This document shows positions 7,302-15,106 of a stretch of 31,903 bases of DNA, piece by piece. The position numbers and the translations under genes were made by a program. This DNA is from JAAFIP01 sp031367325. Lineage in GTDB: Bacteria; Pseudomonadota; Gammaproteobacteria; Burkholderiales; Burkholderiaceae_C. Below the pieces are notes generated by a model. That model saw only the letters and a program-made list of their open reading frames with translations, did not search any database and was not told the origin of the DNA. How positions within the stretch are numbered: position 1 is the stretch's first letter; every line of letters starts with the position of its first letter. The DNA lies in NCBI GenBank assembly GCA_031367325.1, contig JANLPQ010000050.1, positions 1-31,903 of the forward strand, written 5' to 3'.

Positions 7302-8629
7302 AACTTCTCGCGGTCCTTAAAGGCAACCGCGTGGCGCTGCCTTTAGCCTGCAGCGCAGCGCTGGCTATGCTGGCAATTAACGAGTTTGCTTACTGGAACT
7401 CATCCCAAGCAGCACAAAATTCCCTGTCTGTTGTGGCCACTCAAAAAATAATTAACCAATTGCATACGCGCACCTTGGAGGCTGAAACAGGACAGCGCGG
7501 CTATCTGCTGACAAAGCGCAAAGAGTATTTGCAGCCTTATGAGGAATCGCTAAGCCAAATTAAACAAAGCTTTGGGCAACTGCAAACGCGCTATATAAAT
7601 CAGCCCGATCAAATAAAAATAGTGCAAGAACTGAGAACAGTCACCGACAGCAAGCTTGCTGAGATGGCCCAAACCATCGAAATGCAAAAAAAAGGTCAAG
7701 CCGAGGCCAGCTTAGATCTGGTTTTGAACAACAGTGGTTGGCAAAAAATGCAACGCATGCGCGCACTCAGCGATGCACTGGTGATGAACGAGGAGAGCAA
7801 CCTTTTAAAAAGCCAAGACCATATGCTCAGCTCGCTGATGCTCAATCGTGCAGGCGTAGCCCTGCTGGCCGCATTAAGCTTGATGGCGCTGATTTTGTAT
7901 TTGCGGCAAGCGCTACACCTTAAGCAGCAACAGTTTGAGTTGCACAGTTTGGCAGCGCTGGAACGCGACCAGCTTGAGGTAACGGTAAGCAGCCGTACCA
8001 AACAACTGACCGAACTGGCGCGCTACTTGCAAACTGCGCGCGAGGATGAACGTAGTCGATTAGCGCGTAATTTACATGACGATTTAGGTGCTTTGTTGAC
8101 CTCAGCCAAGCTGGATGCAGCACGCATTAAATCGCGGGTAGCCACCGATTCACCCGAAACCAATGGGTTACTTGCGCATCTGGTATCCAACCTGAACAGC
8201 AGCATCGCACTAGGTCGAAAAATCATTGAAGATTTGCGTCCTTCCGCGCTCAGCAACTTAGGCTTGGTGGCCACGCTGGAGATTTTGGCGCGCGAGTTTG
8301 CAGAAAGCTCTGGGCTGCAAGTGCACTGCACGTTCGCTGCGGTCAGTCTGCCGCCAGAGTCTGAGCTGATGGTGTACCGCATGATGCAAGAGGCGTGCAC
8401 TAATATTTTGAAATACGCCAAAGCAAGTAACGTATGGATGGATTTAGGCGTGCAAGACGGCGTAGTAACCGCCTCGGTGCGCGACGATGGCCTAGGCTTT
8501 GACACATCGACCAGGCTTAGTACGTCGTACGGTTTGCTGGGCATGCGTTACAGGGTAGAGGCCGCCAACGGCGTACTGGCTATTACCTCTGAGCTTGGTG
8601 TCGGAACCTTGGTACAAGCACAAATTTAA
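7298..8629 (+). CDS. CHASE3-domain sensor histidine kinase (HisKA_3/NarL-DegS type)
   Basis: An inner-membrane sensor kinase of 443 aa. TM1 is at about 12-33. A periplasmic CHASE3 domain covers about 35-182, with the hallmark EAETGQRGYLLT. TM2 is at about 184-203, then a short coiled coil, then the HisKA_3 dimerisation helix with phospho-acceptor His260 (RLARNLHDDLGALL). The HATPase domain shows the N box (EACTNILKYAKAS) and G boxes (RDDGLGFD, YGLLGMRYRVE). The ATG at 7298 overlaps the receiver stop; the frame open from 7244 lies inside the receiver gene and is not used. HisKA_3 kinases normally pair with LuxR-type regulators, yet the neighbour is a bare receiver. Downstream stress genes are possible targets (inference). 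Confidence 0.93.
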   Translation: MKLLAVLKGNRVALPLACSAALAMLAINEFAYWNSSQAAQNSLSVVATQKIINQLHTRTLEAETGQRGYLLTKRKEYLQPYEESLSQIKQSFGQLQTRYINQPDQIKIVQELRTVTDSKLAEMAQTIEMQKKGQAEASLDLVLNNSGWQKMQRMRALSDALVMNEESNLLKSQDHMLSSLMLNRAGVALLAALSLMALILYLRQALHLKQQQFELHSLAALERDQLEVTVSSRTKQLTELARYLQTAREDERSRLARNLHDDLGALLTSAKLDAARIKSRVATDSPETNGLLAHLVSNLNSSIALGRKIIEDLRPSALSNLGLVATLEILAREFAESSGLQVHCTFAAVSLPPESELMVYRMMQEACTNILKYAKASNVWMDLGVQDGVVTASVRDDGLGFDTSTRLSTSYGLLGMRYRVEAANGVLAITSELGVGTLVQAQI

Positions 8630-8645
8630 ACCTCTTGCGCTGCAC

Positions 8646-8667
8646 GCTGTAAGGTGCGTCTTACAGC
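8646..8667 (+). terminator. Stem-loop after the histidine kinase gene
   Basis: A perfect 8-bp stem GCTGTAAG / CTTACAGC with a 6-base loop lies 17 bases after the kinase stop. It is not followed by a U-tract, so terminator function is only suggested. Confidence 0.4.
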
Positions 8668-8791
8668 GCTCTGCGCTGTTGCCCTACAAGGCTGCACTCA
8701 AGTTTCCTATGGGTATTGCTAGCTTGGTTATTGCATACTTGACAACTGTTTGATAACTTTGTCAGCTTTTCTTAACCCTAAGGACTTTCCC

Positions 8792-9061
8792 ATGAACACC
8801 ACGCCTCTTACCAACCAAACCAATTCTGTTTTAGACCAAGCTGCGCATGTTGCGCAACAAGCTAGCGATTTAACACAACGTGGTGCTGACGCCGTACGTG
8901 CAGGCGGCCAGCAACTGCGCGAGAAGGCCCAGTCTTTAGGTGACAGCACCGTAGACTACATCAAAGACGAACCTGTCAAGTCCATGCTGATTGCCGCCGC
9001 CACAGGTGCTGCGTTAATGGCAATGCTCAGCCTGATTAGCCGCTCGGGTCATCGCCACTAA
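8792..9061 (+). CDS. DUF883 family protein (YqjD/ElaB-like)
   Basis: An 89-aa C-tail-anchored inner-membrane protein. In E. coli the YqjD/ElaB family is stationary-phase induced and associates with ribosomes at the membrane; applying this here is by homology. Residues 1-58 are amphipathic helix (VLDQAAHVAQQASDLTQRGADAV), and the conserved YIKDEPVKSMLIAAATGA leads into a glycine-zipper membrane segment ending SRSGHRH. ATG 8792 follows AAGGA at good spacing; an ORF extension to 8750 is not needed. It is the first gene of a likely operon with the yqjE-like gene, 45 bp downstream. Confidence 0.9.
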   Translation: MNTTPLTNQTNSVLDQAAHVAQQASDLTQRGADAVRAGGQQLREKAQSLGDSTVDYIKDEPVKSMLIAAATGAALMAMLSLISRSGHRH

Positions 9062-9106
9062 GCACCTATTGACCACACACAGGCTCACTCACCAAGGGCC
9101 ACAACT

Positions 9107-9496
9107 ATGACATTACAAAGCATCTTTCGCCTTATCACCACACAGCCACAGCTGCTGCTGGACCATGTTGAGGCGTATTCAGAACTAGTAGTAGAAGAAA
9201 TTGCACAAGTATCTAGCGCATACCAGCGCAGGTTGCTGTACGGCGTGCTGGCAATTTTGCTATTTGCTTTGGGCATTACTTTTACAGGTATAGCGTTATT
9301 GCTATGGGCTACAGCGCCCATAGCACAGATCCATTCGCCATGGATGCTGTGGCTTGTGCCGCTCACGCCACTGGTGCTTGCACTGGTATGCGGCGTCGTA
9401 GCTAAAAATAATGCGCGCCAAGGTGCGTTTAACGATCTTCGCAGTCAATTAAAAGCCGACATGGCCATGCTGCGTACCACTAAGGCTGCCACATGA
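9107..9496 (+). CDS. Phage-holin-superfamily membrane protein (YqjE-like)
   Basis: A small inner-membrane protein (129 aa). A cytosolic helix (residues 1-42) is followed by two hydrophobic segments at about 46-71 (YGVLAILLFALGITFTGIA) and 79-101, and a basic tail ending LRTTKAAT. This matches the Phage_holin_3_6/YqjE pattern; despite the name, the chromosomal members are not lysis proteins. It follows the DUF883 gene, as yqjD-yqjE do in enterics, and its stop overlaps the next start (ATGA). Confidence 0.85.
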   Translation: MTLQSIFRLITTQPQLLLDHVEAYSELVVEEIAQVSSAYQRRLLYGVLAILLFALGITFTGIALLLWATAPIAQIHSPWMLWLVPLTPLVLALVCGVVAKNNARQGAFNDLRSQLKADMAMLRTTKAAT

Positions 9497-10077
9497 CACC
9501 CGACGCAAGCACTAGAACGCCCTACACACCTGCCACTACCCAAAACATGCCGCCTTCGCTTTCCAGCGAACAGCCTTTGGGCGAAGATCACTCCACGTCT
9601 GTTCCTGGCGGATCAACAGCCCTGAGTTTGGCAACGCAGCGCCTGTCGCGTTCACGCGCGTTAATTCAAACAGCCCTTGGGCCATACCCAAATACTGCTA
9701 AATCGTCCGCTACGTCCATCAATAACCGATTGCCCGGCACACCAGAACATGCATCGCCCGCAGGCCTGTCTTCCATACCGGGGTTTGCTCTGGGCGTAGA
9801 GGCAGTTAAATTTTGGTGGTCGCGCCATCCACTGCGCTTGGCTATCACTCTGTTGGCTAAAACAGCAGATGCATCCATTAAGCCTATGGCTCAGCGCAAC
9901 CCAGTTGCATTAGTGGCTGGGGCGTTTTTAGTGGGTGGTCTGCTGGCTTGGGCGCGACCATGGCGCTTGGTAGTTAAACCCATTTTGTTCGCCGGTGTTA
10001 TGCCTCAGATCACGTCGGCACTGGTTACCCATTTTTCTGCCAGCGCCAACAAGCATGCAAACCATACCAAGCATTAG
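9493..10077 (+). CDS. Unknown membrane-associated protein in the yqjK position
   Basis: A 194-aa protein without a family I can name with confidence. Residues 1-95 are low-complexity, Pro/Ser/Thr-rich and probably disordered. From about residue 98 the chain is ordered: FWWSRHPLRLAITLL, then a hydrophobic segment VALVAGAFLVGGLLAWARPW that could span the membrane, then a further apolar stretch and a His/Asn-rich tail. Its start overlaps the yqjE-like stop by four bases, so it is co-translated. E. coli has yqjK in the same place, but YqjK is about 100 aa and I see no clear similarity. Confidence 0.75.
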   Translation: MTPDASTRTPYTPATTQNMPPSLSSEQPLGEDHSTSVPGGSTALSLATQRLSRSRALIQTALGPYPNTAKSSATSINNRLPGTPEHASPAGLSSIPGFALGVEAVKFWWSRHPLRLAITLLAKTADASIKPMAQRNPVALVAGAFLVGGLLAWARPWRLVVKPILFAGVMPQITSALVTHFSASANKHANHTKH

Positions 10078-10098
10078 GTATAAGCATCTCGCATGGTG

Positions 10099-10506
10099 TT
10101 AGCGCATGGGCATAGCACGCAAAACATAGTAACCCGTAACCGCCGCCGTAGCGCTGGCAAACGATCCCCACAACATGTCTGCTATGGCCACTGAAGCAGG
10201 CCAGTTTTTAAGTGTGGCCCAGTTGGTCAAATCGTAGGTTGCATATGCGAAAAAACCGAACATTGCAGCGGTCAATGCTACCTTGCCAAAACTGGTTGCA
10301 TCTGCATTGGGCGCTATGACAAACCACATCAACCCTGCGGCGTACACCACGTAAAACAAAGCCGCTATAACCAAGTTCGGCTTGTCTGCCATCAAATGAC
10401 CAATGCCTTGCTGGTACAGCGGCTTGGCAATGAAGCCAATCCACAGCACATCTAATAACAGCATCACTATGGCGACCGCAGCGTAAGCGGCGAAGTATTT
10501 CATCAT
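10099..10506 (-). CDS. DUF2177 family membrane protein
   Basis: An integral inner-membrane protein of unknown function, about 135 aa with four membrane helices: residues about 5-25 (YAAVAIVMLLLDVLWIGF), 43-62 (LVIAALFYVVYAAGLMWFV), 72-90 and 105-125. The DVLWIGFIAKPLY and YDLTNWATLKNWP segments are family hallmarks. ATG 10506 has AGAAAG six bases upstream; the adjacent ATG at 10503 is equally possible, and the ORF extension to 10563 is unlikely. It is transcribed towards the yqjE cluster, with only 21 bp separating the convergent stops. Confidence 0.85.
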   Translation of the reverse strand: MMKYFAAYAAVAIVMLLLDVLWIGFIAKPLYQQGIGHLMADKPNLVIAALFYVVYAAGLMWFVIAPNADATSFGKVALTAAMFGFFAYATYDLTNWATLKNWPASVAIADMLWGSFASATAAVTGYYVLRAMPMR

Positions 10507-10650
10507 GGGCTGCTTTCTTAAGTTAGCTAAGCATAACGCCATTGTCATTACCCGTTTACCCAATACGGTGTTGTCTTACACATCCGCAAGGCGACGGCTG
10601 ATAGTGCGGTTACGCTGTAAATCCTACATTTAGTTATCGAATTTTTTAAC

Positions 10651-10698
10651 CATTCGTTTGCGGCGATACATACACCGCAACGACATACGAAAAAGTAT
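10651..10698. promoter_or_regulatory. Inverted repeat upstream of ferritin-like gene
   Basis: TTGCGG (10658-10663) and CCGCAA (10675-10680) form a perfect 6-bp inverted repeat with an 11-base spacer. Outward pairing continues to TCG/CGA if one T is skipped. It sits 18 bases before the start codon and would overlap the promoter or the leader. Confidence 0.4.
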
Positions 10699-11262
10699 AT
10701 GGCCACTAAAACTGCAACCAAGACCACCCAAGCTGATGCGCACACACCCATGGTGCTTAACATGACTGCTATTGAAGAGGCCAAACGCAGCATTGACCAA
10801 GGTGCGGTCACGCCCAGCTACGGCCCGTGGCGCGACGATATTGTGAAACTTTTAAACGACAGTTTAGCGACTGAGTTAGTGTGCGTGCTGCGCTACAAGC
10901 GCCATTACTACACTGCAGCTGGTTTATCGTCGCCCAAAATTGCAGACGAGTTCTTGGTACACGCCAATGAAGAATCAGGCCACGCAGACCGTATAGCGCA
11001 GCGTATTGTGCAGTTGGGCGGCGAGCCTGATTTTTCGCCTGATTCGCTGGCCAAACGCAGCCATGCCGACTACAACGACGCGCTGGATCTGCAAGCCATG
11101 ATCAAAGCCAACCTAGTGGCAGAGCGCGTAGCCATAGAGTCGTACACCCAGATGATTGCTTTGATTGGTGACAAAGATCCTACGACCAAGCGTTTGATTG
11201 AAGACATCCTCAGTACCGAACAAGAGCATGCAGATGAGCTGAAAGACTGGCTGACTGCGTGA
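10699..11262 (+). CDS. Ferritin-like / bacterioferritin-type di-iron protein
   Basis: A four-helix-bundle protein expected to bind or oxidise iron in the cytosol (187 aa). Candidate metal ligands fall in the ferritin pattern: Glu59 (ATELVCVLRY), Glu92 and His95 (ANEESGHAD), Glu142 (LVAERVAIESY), Glu174 and His177 (STEQEHADEL). The first 40 residues form an Ala/Thr-rich extension with several Lys, resembling the DNA-binding tails of some Dps proteins; DNA binding is only speculation. ATG 10699 has no good ribosome-binding site, but the internal ATGs do not either. It lies among stress-type genes, consistent with oxidative-stress protection. Confidence 0.88.
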   Translation: MATKTATKTTQADAHTPMVLNMTAIEEAKRSIDQGAVTPSYGPWRDDIVKLLNDSLATELVCVLRYKRHYYTAAGLSSPKIADEFLVHANEESGHADRIAQRIVQLGGEPDFSPDSLAKRSHADYNDALDLQAMIKANLVAERVAIESYTQMIALIGDKDPTTKRLIEDILSTEQEHADELKDWLTA

Positions 11263-11353
11263 CATTTATTTAGGCCTTGCCTAGTGCCCAGTGGCGACGG
11301 GGTTAATCGTCACCCAATGTTTTTAGAAACCAAACCTACTCGAAGGAACCACC

Positions 11354-11671
11354 ATGACCAATACAAAATCTATGCTAGCTACCACTTTGACTGTACTGGC
11401 ACTGCTAGCCACTACAGGCTGCGCCGTGACGCGCGGCCAAGAAACAGTCGGCGCGTATGTTGACGACACCGCGATCACCACTTCGGTCAAAGCCCGGTTT
11501 GTCGAAGACAAAGCTGTTGATGCGTCTAGCATCAGTGTCGAAACACTTAAAGGCGTTGTGATGCTGTCTGGTTTTGCCAAAAACCCGACAGAAAAGTCAA
11601 CCGCAGAGTCGATTGCGATGAAAGTTAATGGCGTGAAGTCCGTCAAAAACGAAATTTCGGTGCGTCCGTAA
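11354..11671 (+). CDS. BON-domain lipoprotein (OsmY-like)
   Basis: A periplasmic, lipid-anchored protein of 105 aa. The signal peptide ends in a lipobox, LATTGC, with the acylated Cys at residue 23. One BON domain follows (DDTAITTSVKARFVED, VSISVETLKG-type core, VVMLSGFAKN, VNGVKSVKNEISV). BON domains bind phospholipid, and OsmY-type proteins are induced by osmotic and envelope stress. The ribosome-binding site GAAGGAACCACC resembles that of the following csbD-like gene, 62 bp downstream. Confidence 0.92.
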   Translation: MTNTKSMLATTLTVLALLATTGCAVTRGQETVGAYVDDTAITTSVKARFVEDKAVDASSISVETLKGVVMLSGFAKNPTEKSTAESIAMKVNGVKSVKNEISVRP

Positions 11672-11733
11672 ACGCAGCTTTTTTTGTCCGCTGACATCAA
11701 AGCACTTTTTTATTTCATTTAAAGGAACCAACT

Positions 11734-11967
11734 ATGAACTGGGAACAAATTCAAGGTAATTGGAAGCAAGCCACAGGCAAAGCTAAAGAGCAATGGGGCA
11801 AACTGACCGACGATGATTTTGACGTGATTGCAGGCCGCCGCGACCAACTGGCCGGCAAAATTCAAGAACGTTATGGCATTGCCAAAGAAGAGGCCGAGAA
11901 ACAAGTCGCTTCATGGGAAGTGTCAGCCACTGATTCTTGGTTTAGCAAAGATAAACCCAAGCTGTAA
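11734..11967 (+). CDS. CsbD-family stress protein
   Basis: A 77-aa helical soluble protein of the CsbD family, named for a sigmaB-controlled Bacillus gene; the molecular role is unknown. The family motif MNWEQIQGNWKQATGKAKEQ is at the N-terminus and the second helix contains DVIAGRRDQLAGKIQERYG. Strong AAAGGAACC upstream. A clean terminator follows the stop. Confidence 0.95.
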   Translation: MNWEQIQGNWKQATGKAKEQWGKLTDDDFDVIAGRRDQLAGKIQERYGIAKEEAEKQVASWEVSATDSWFSKDKPKL

Positions 11968-11984
11968 TCAACACGACCTGCAAT

Positions 11985-12009
11985 AAAAGACCCCTTGTGG
12001 GTCTTTTTT
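11985..12009 (+). terminator. Rho-independent terminator after csbD-like gene
   Basis: A 9-bp stem (AAAAGACCC / GGGTCTTTT) with loop CTTGT and a run of six T residues lies 17 bases after the CsbD stop. The arrangement closes the stress-gene block. Confidence 0.92.
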
Positions 12010-12043
12010 GCTTTTTAGCGCTGCTTCGCTTTAAGATGCGAGC

Positions 12044-12880
12044 ATGCAACTTCCATCCCGGTTTTGGGCGGACCTGACCAGCCGCCAATTTGCGCTACTC
12101 GCCGCATCGCCCGCCATCAACCACGCCGTGGCGGTGCTACCCGTAGCCGCTACTGAGCAGCATGGTCCGCATTTACCTCTTAGTGTGGACACCTCACTGA
12201 TCAACGGTATCGTCAACGCAGCTCTGGCGCATTTGCCCGCAGACTTGCCAGTGCTGTTTCTGCCTACCCAGCAGGTAGGTAAAAGCAATGAGCATATTCG
12301 CTTCCCAGGAACTTTAACGCTGAGTGCACAAACACTGATCAGCGTGTGGATGGAGCTGGGAGCCTGCGTAGCGCGTGCGGGGTTTAAAAAACTGGTGTTG
12401 CTCAACAGCCATGGCGGTCAGGTGAGTGTGATGGACATCGTAGCGCGCGACCTGCGCACCGCGCACGATTTGATCGTCTACCACACCAGCTGGTACAACC
12501 TGCCACTGGGTAGTGATGTGATGGGGCAGTTTGGCCCTGAGGAGCACCGTTTTGGTATCCACGCAGGCGACATAGAAACGTCGATGATGCTAGCGCTGGC
12601 TCCTAATCACGTGGATATGGCGCAAGCTAGAGACTTTCGCAGCACTTCGCAAGACCGCTCTGAGAAATACCCCATTTTGGGCAACGGTACGTCAGCCAAA
12701 CTAGGCTGGCAAATGCAAGACTACAACGCTATGGGTGCGGCAGGCAATGCAGCGGCCGCTACGGCTGCCAAAGGCCAGCGCTTAGTGGATGCGGCTGGTG
12801 TGCAGTTGGCAAAATTGCTGCTAGAGATCAGCAGCTTGCCACTGTCTACCTTAAATTCAACGCCTCAATTGTCTGACTAA
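12044..12880 (+). CDS. Creatininase-family amidohydrolase
   Basis: A cytosolic metal-dependent hydrolase (278 aa) of the creatininase/MftE fold that cleaves C-N bonds in cyclic amides. Metal ligands are visible: Glu38 and His40 (ATEQHGPHLP), Asp49 (SVDTSL), His123 (NSHGGQ) and Glu178 (GIHAGDIETSM). The true substrate is unclear, because the family also acts on formamidopyrimidines and peptides. Neighbours give no pathway context; it follows a terminator and stands alone. The ribosome-binding site is weak (AAGATGCGAGC). Confidence 0.9.
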   Translation: MQLPSRFWADLTSRQFALLAASPAINHAVAVLPVAATEQHGPHLPLSVDTSLINGIVNAALAHLPADLPVLFLPTQQVGKSNEHIRFPGTLTLSAQTLISVWMELGACVARAGFKKLVLLNSHGGQVSVMDIVARDLRTAHDLIVYHTSWYNLPLGSDVMGQFGPEEHRFGIHAGDIETSMMLALAPNHVDMAQARDFRSTSQDRSEKYPILGNGTSAKLGWQMQDYNAMGAAGNAAAATAAKGQRLVDAAGVQLAKLLLEISSLPLSTLNSTPQLSD

Positions 12881-12900
12881 CCAATTTGCGTCCGCTCGCA

Positions 12901-12946
12901 CACTATTGAAATAATAGCTGTTTGAGCAGGATTTACTTGGGTTACA
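12901..12946 (+). repeat. Dispersed repeat copy (TTGGGTTACAG type)
   Basis: Intergenic copy with core AATAGCTGTTTGAGCAGG followed by ATTTACTTGGGTTACAG, just after the creatininase-family gene. It is nearly identical to the copy inside dsbD and to the reverse-oriented copy at 19600-19643. Confidence 0.75.
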
Positions 12947-12987
12947 GCTCGTTTTATCGTAAAAAATGCGTCTCTGGGGCAAGCTAG

Positions 12988-13023
12988 ACTCACACTAGGC
13001 CACTAGAGCCTAGTGTGAGTTTT
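12988..13023 (+). terminator. Strong stem-loop terminator between convergent genes
   Basis: A perfect 13-bp stem (ACTCACACTAGGC / GCCTAGTGTGAGT) with a 7-base loop runs into four T residues. It can end the creatininase-family transcript; on the other strand the stem has no U-tract. Confidence 0.8.
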
Positions 13024-13029
13024 CGCAGT

Positions 13030-13383
13030 TTATTGCGAGCTTAGTTTGCGGTCAGAATCGCTGTTAGCTTGGTGCGACATGGCCCATTGGCTGGTTTCTG
13101 CACGCACTTCGCTGCGGGACACAACAGACGCTACAGCAGGCTGGGCGATGGCAACCGAGTCGGTGCTACGAATAGCAGCTGAATCACTGTTTGATTGCAA
13201 GGTGCCTTCTTTACGGGCTTGCACAGTGTCTTCTTGCACTTGTGCGTGGGTGACAGTACTGATTTCGCCAAACGGTGTGGGAATGTAGACGCCAGCGTTG
13301 CCAGATCGTGTGGCCGCAAAGGCACTCGCGCCGCTCATAGCAGCCAAGGCAACAACGGTAGCAGCAATTAATTTCGTTTTCAT
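13030..13383 (-). CDS. Exported DUF4148-like small protein
   Basis: A 117-aa secreted or periplasmic protein. Residues 1-23 form a signal peptide (MKTKLIAATVVALAA, cleavage after AFA). The mature part has two related helices: THAQVQEDTVQARKEGTL (about 45-62) and SRSEVRAETSQWAMSHQ (about 89-105). Each resembles the single TRAEV-type helix of DUF4148 proteins that are abundant in Burkholderiales. The remaining sequence is Ser/Ala-rich and probably disordered. GAAGGA precedes the ATG. Function is unknown. It is divergent from the LysR-type gene. Confidence 0.75.
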   Translation of the reverse strand: MKTKLIAATVVALAAMSGASAFAATRSGNAGVYIPTPFGEISTVTHAQVQEDTVQARKEGTLQSNSDSAAIRSTDSVAIAQPAVASVVSRSEVRAETSQWAMSHQANSDSDRKLSSQ

Positions 13384-13652
13384 GGTAAATATCCTTCTAG
13401 GTTAACAAAATGGTCCGATTGACCGTTACGGGTCACACAGCTGGGGTTTGGTCACCCTTGGCTAGCTGCCCGTGCTCGGTGAGTCGTTCATGTCATCATG
13501 TCACTGCGGCTCATCGATAGGTGATACTTTAGGGTATACCCTTCATACTTCAAACCACCTAAAGCACAATATACTATTGTTGATATTGCAATAAAACAAT
13601 TATTAGAGTTGGTTTAATTGCGTAAAAAGATGTTAATTTAAAGGGGCGTTTG
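13384..13652. promoter_or_regulatory. Divergent promoter region of DUF4148-like and LysR-type genes
   Basis: A 269-bp gap, becoming strongly AT-rich from 13540 to 13640. LysR-type regulators often bind such divergent regions and control the neighbour; no clear T-N11-A operator stands out by eye. I see no RNA gene or coding frame. Confidence 0.4.
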
Positions 13653-14582
13653 ATGGACCGACTTCTCTCCATGCGGGTGTTTCAGCGGGTGATTGACGAG
13701 GGCGGATTTGCTGCGGCAGCCCGCATGCTAGATATGTCGCCCGCAGGCGTAACGCGCCTGGTCACTGACCTAGAGCAGCACCTGGGCACGCGGCTGATGC
13801 AGCGCACCACCCGCAAGCTGGCGCTGACCGAGGCGGGTGAGGCCTATCTAATGCGCGTGCGCAGCATTTTGGCCGAAGTAGACGACGCGGAGGCCACTGC
13901 AGCCAACAGCGCCAGCGAGCTGCAAGGCATGCTGCACGTACTGGCTCCGCCCTTGTTTGCCAATAACTTTTTAGCCAACCAAATCAGCCGATGGATCAGC
14001 CGCTATCCGAAGGTCACTATTAACTTGCATGTAGACCCGTTCCCTCAGTCGCGGGTAGAAGAATTTGACGTAACCTTTATCATCGTCGACGAAGGGTTTG
14101 ACGCCAATATCGTGGCGCGCCCTGTGGCCCAAACCGAATGGGTTGTGTGCGCCAGCCCAGGCTATTTGCAGCGCCGGGGTACGCCCTTGCAACCAGCCGA
14201 TCTGCAGCAACACCATTACCTGCGCTTTCCTTGGCTGGCAGCGTCGGGCCACACCGCGCGTGGCCTGCGTTTATCACGCATCGATGGCAGCCAAGATGAT
14301 GTTGAAACCCCCATGCAGGTGGTGTTGCAGTCGGCCAGCTACGACGCCTTGTTTACCGCCGCGCTGGACGGCGCGGGCATCGTCGTCATGCCCAAATTTC
14401 CGGTAGAAAACTACCTTAAGTCAGGCGCATTGGTGCACCTGCTGCCCGATTGGATTTTTGGCCGATTTACTTTGTATGCAGCACTGCCCACACGCAAACT
14501 TATCCCGGCACGCACACGCGCTTTTTTAGACTTTGCTACCGAGATGACGTTTAAACCTATCGAGCTGCCGCCGACGGCTTAG
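13653..14582 (+). CDS. LysR-family transcriptional regulator
   Basis: A typical LTTR of 309 aa. The N-terminal winged helix-turn-helix (residues 1-60) includes FAAAARMLDMSPAGVTRLVT and LMQRTTRKLALTEAGEAYL. A LysR substrate-binding domain covers about 88-295 (LHVLAPPLFANNFLA, WVVCASPGYLQRRGTP, GIVVMPKFPVENYL). The ORF reaches a TTG at 13650, but AAAGGGG spacing favours the ATG at 13653. The target genes and inducer are unknown; the divergent DUF4148-like gene is the obvious candidate only by position. Confidence 0.93.
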   Translation: MDRLLSMRVFQRVIDEGGFAAAARMLDMSPAGVTRLVTDLEQHLGTRLMQRTTRKLALTEAGEAYLMRVRSILAEVDDAEATAANSASELQGMLHVLAPPLFANNFLANQISRWISRYPKVTINLHVDPFPQSRVEEFDVTFIIVDEGFDANIVARPVAQTEWVVCASPGYLQRRGTPLQPADLQQHHYLRFPWLAASGHTARGLRLSRIDGSQDDVETPMQVVLQSASYDALFTAALDGAGIVVMPKFPVENYLKSGALVHLLPDWIFGRFTLYAALPTRKLIPARTRAFLDFATEMTFKPIELPPTA

Positions 14583-14598
14583 CCACGTGAACGCTTTG

Positions 14599-14621
14599 GA
14601 CTGTCGGGCCTACAGTCTTTT
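14599..14621 (+). terminator. Terminator of the LysR-type gene
   Basis: A 6-bp stem GACTGT / ACAGTC with a 7-base loop and four T residues lies between the convergent LysR-type and iron permease family genes. Confidence 0.6.
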
Positions 14622-14626
14622 GAATC

Positions 14627-15034
14627 TCAAGCTTCAGGCGAATCAGTATCCACATTGCCCAAGCCTACACTCGCCCGCGCTTGGGTGGCCAGCCCTTGGT
14701 ACTTGGCCCGAAAAGCGTCTAACTGCACTTCTTCCAGTTCCTCTAAATCCAGCAATGCGTTGTGCGCACCCTTGGTAGCGCGAATCAACTCGTCCAGCTT
14801 GATTTGGATCGCCTGCGTATCGCGGTTTTGGCTGCTTTGGATCAGGAACACCATTAAAAAAGTAATGATGGTGGTGCCCGTATTGATCACCAGCTGCCAC
14901 GTGTCACTGAACTTAAAAATCGGCCCGGTGACAATCCAGACCAAGATAATGCCCACTGCCAAGACAAACACAATCGGCTTGCCGCTAAAGCGTGACGCGG
15001 ATTTGGCGAACTGGGAGTAGGCAGCGTTTTTCAT
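14627..15034 (-). CDS. Low-affinity iron permease family protein
   Basis: A 135-aa inner-membrane protein of the Fet4-like PF04120 family. Bacterial members are short and their transport activity is mostly unproven. Two membrane helices are visible at about 20-39 (PIVFVLAVGIILVWIVTG) and 48-66 (VINTGTTIITFLMVFLIQ). The family motif IQSSQNRDTQAIQIKLDELI follows, then an acidic helix LLDLEELEEVQLDAF. The C-terminal tail is unconserved. The ribosome-binding site is weak (AGAACC). No iron-uptake operon surrounds it. Confidence 0.88.
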   Translation of the reverse strand: MKNAAYSQFAKSASRFSGKPIVFVLAVGIILVWIVTGPIFKFSDTWQLVINTGTTIITFLMVFLIQSSQNRDTQAIQIKLDELIRATKGAHNALLDLEELEEVQLDAFRAKYQGLATQARASVGLGNVDTDSPEA

Positions 15035-15106
15035 AAGGTTCTTTCGGTTAGCAACATCATCATCTCAACTCAGCCATTGTGTACCTACGACCGAGGCATT
15101 ACTGCA

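Noticed and set aside
8739..8767. TTGACA at 8739 as a sigma70 promoter for the DUF883 gene
   Set aside because: No acceptable -10 hexamer at 16-18 bases spacing.
9107..9496. Prophage remnant because of the holin-family hit
   Set aside because: YqjE-like proteins are chromosomal partners of YqjD; no phage genes or attachment sites are nearby.
10099..10811. 87-codon minus-strand frame 10548-10811 as a gene
   Set aside because: It overlaps the start and promoter of the ferritin-like gene and shows no family features.
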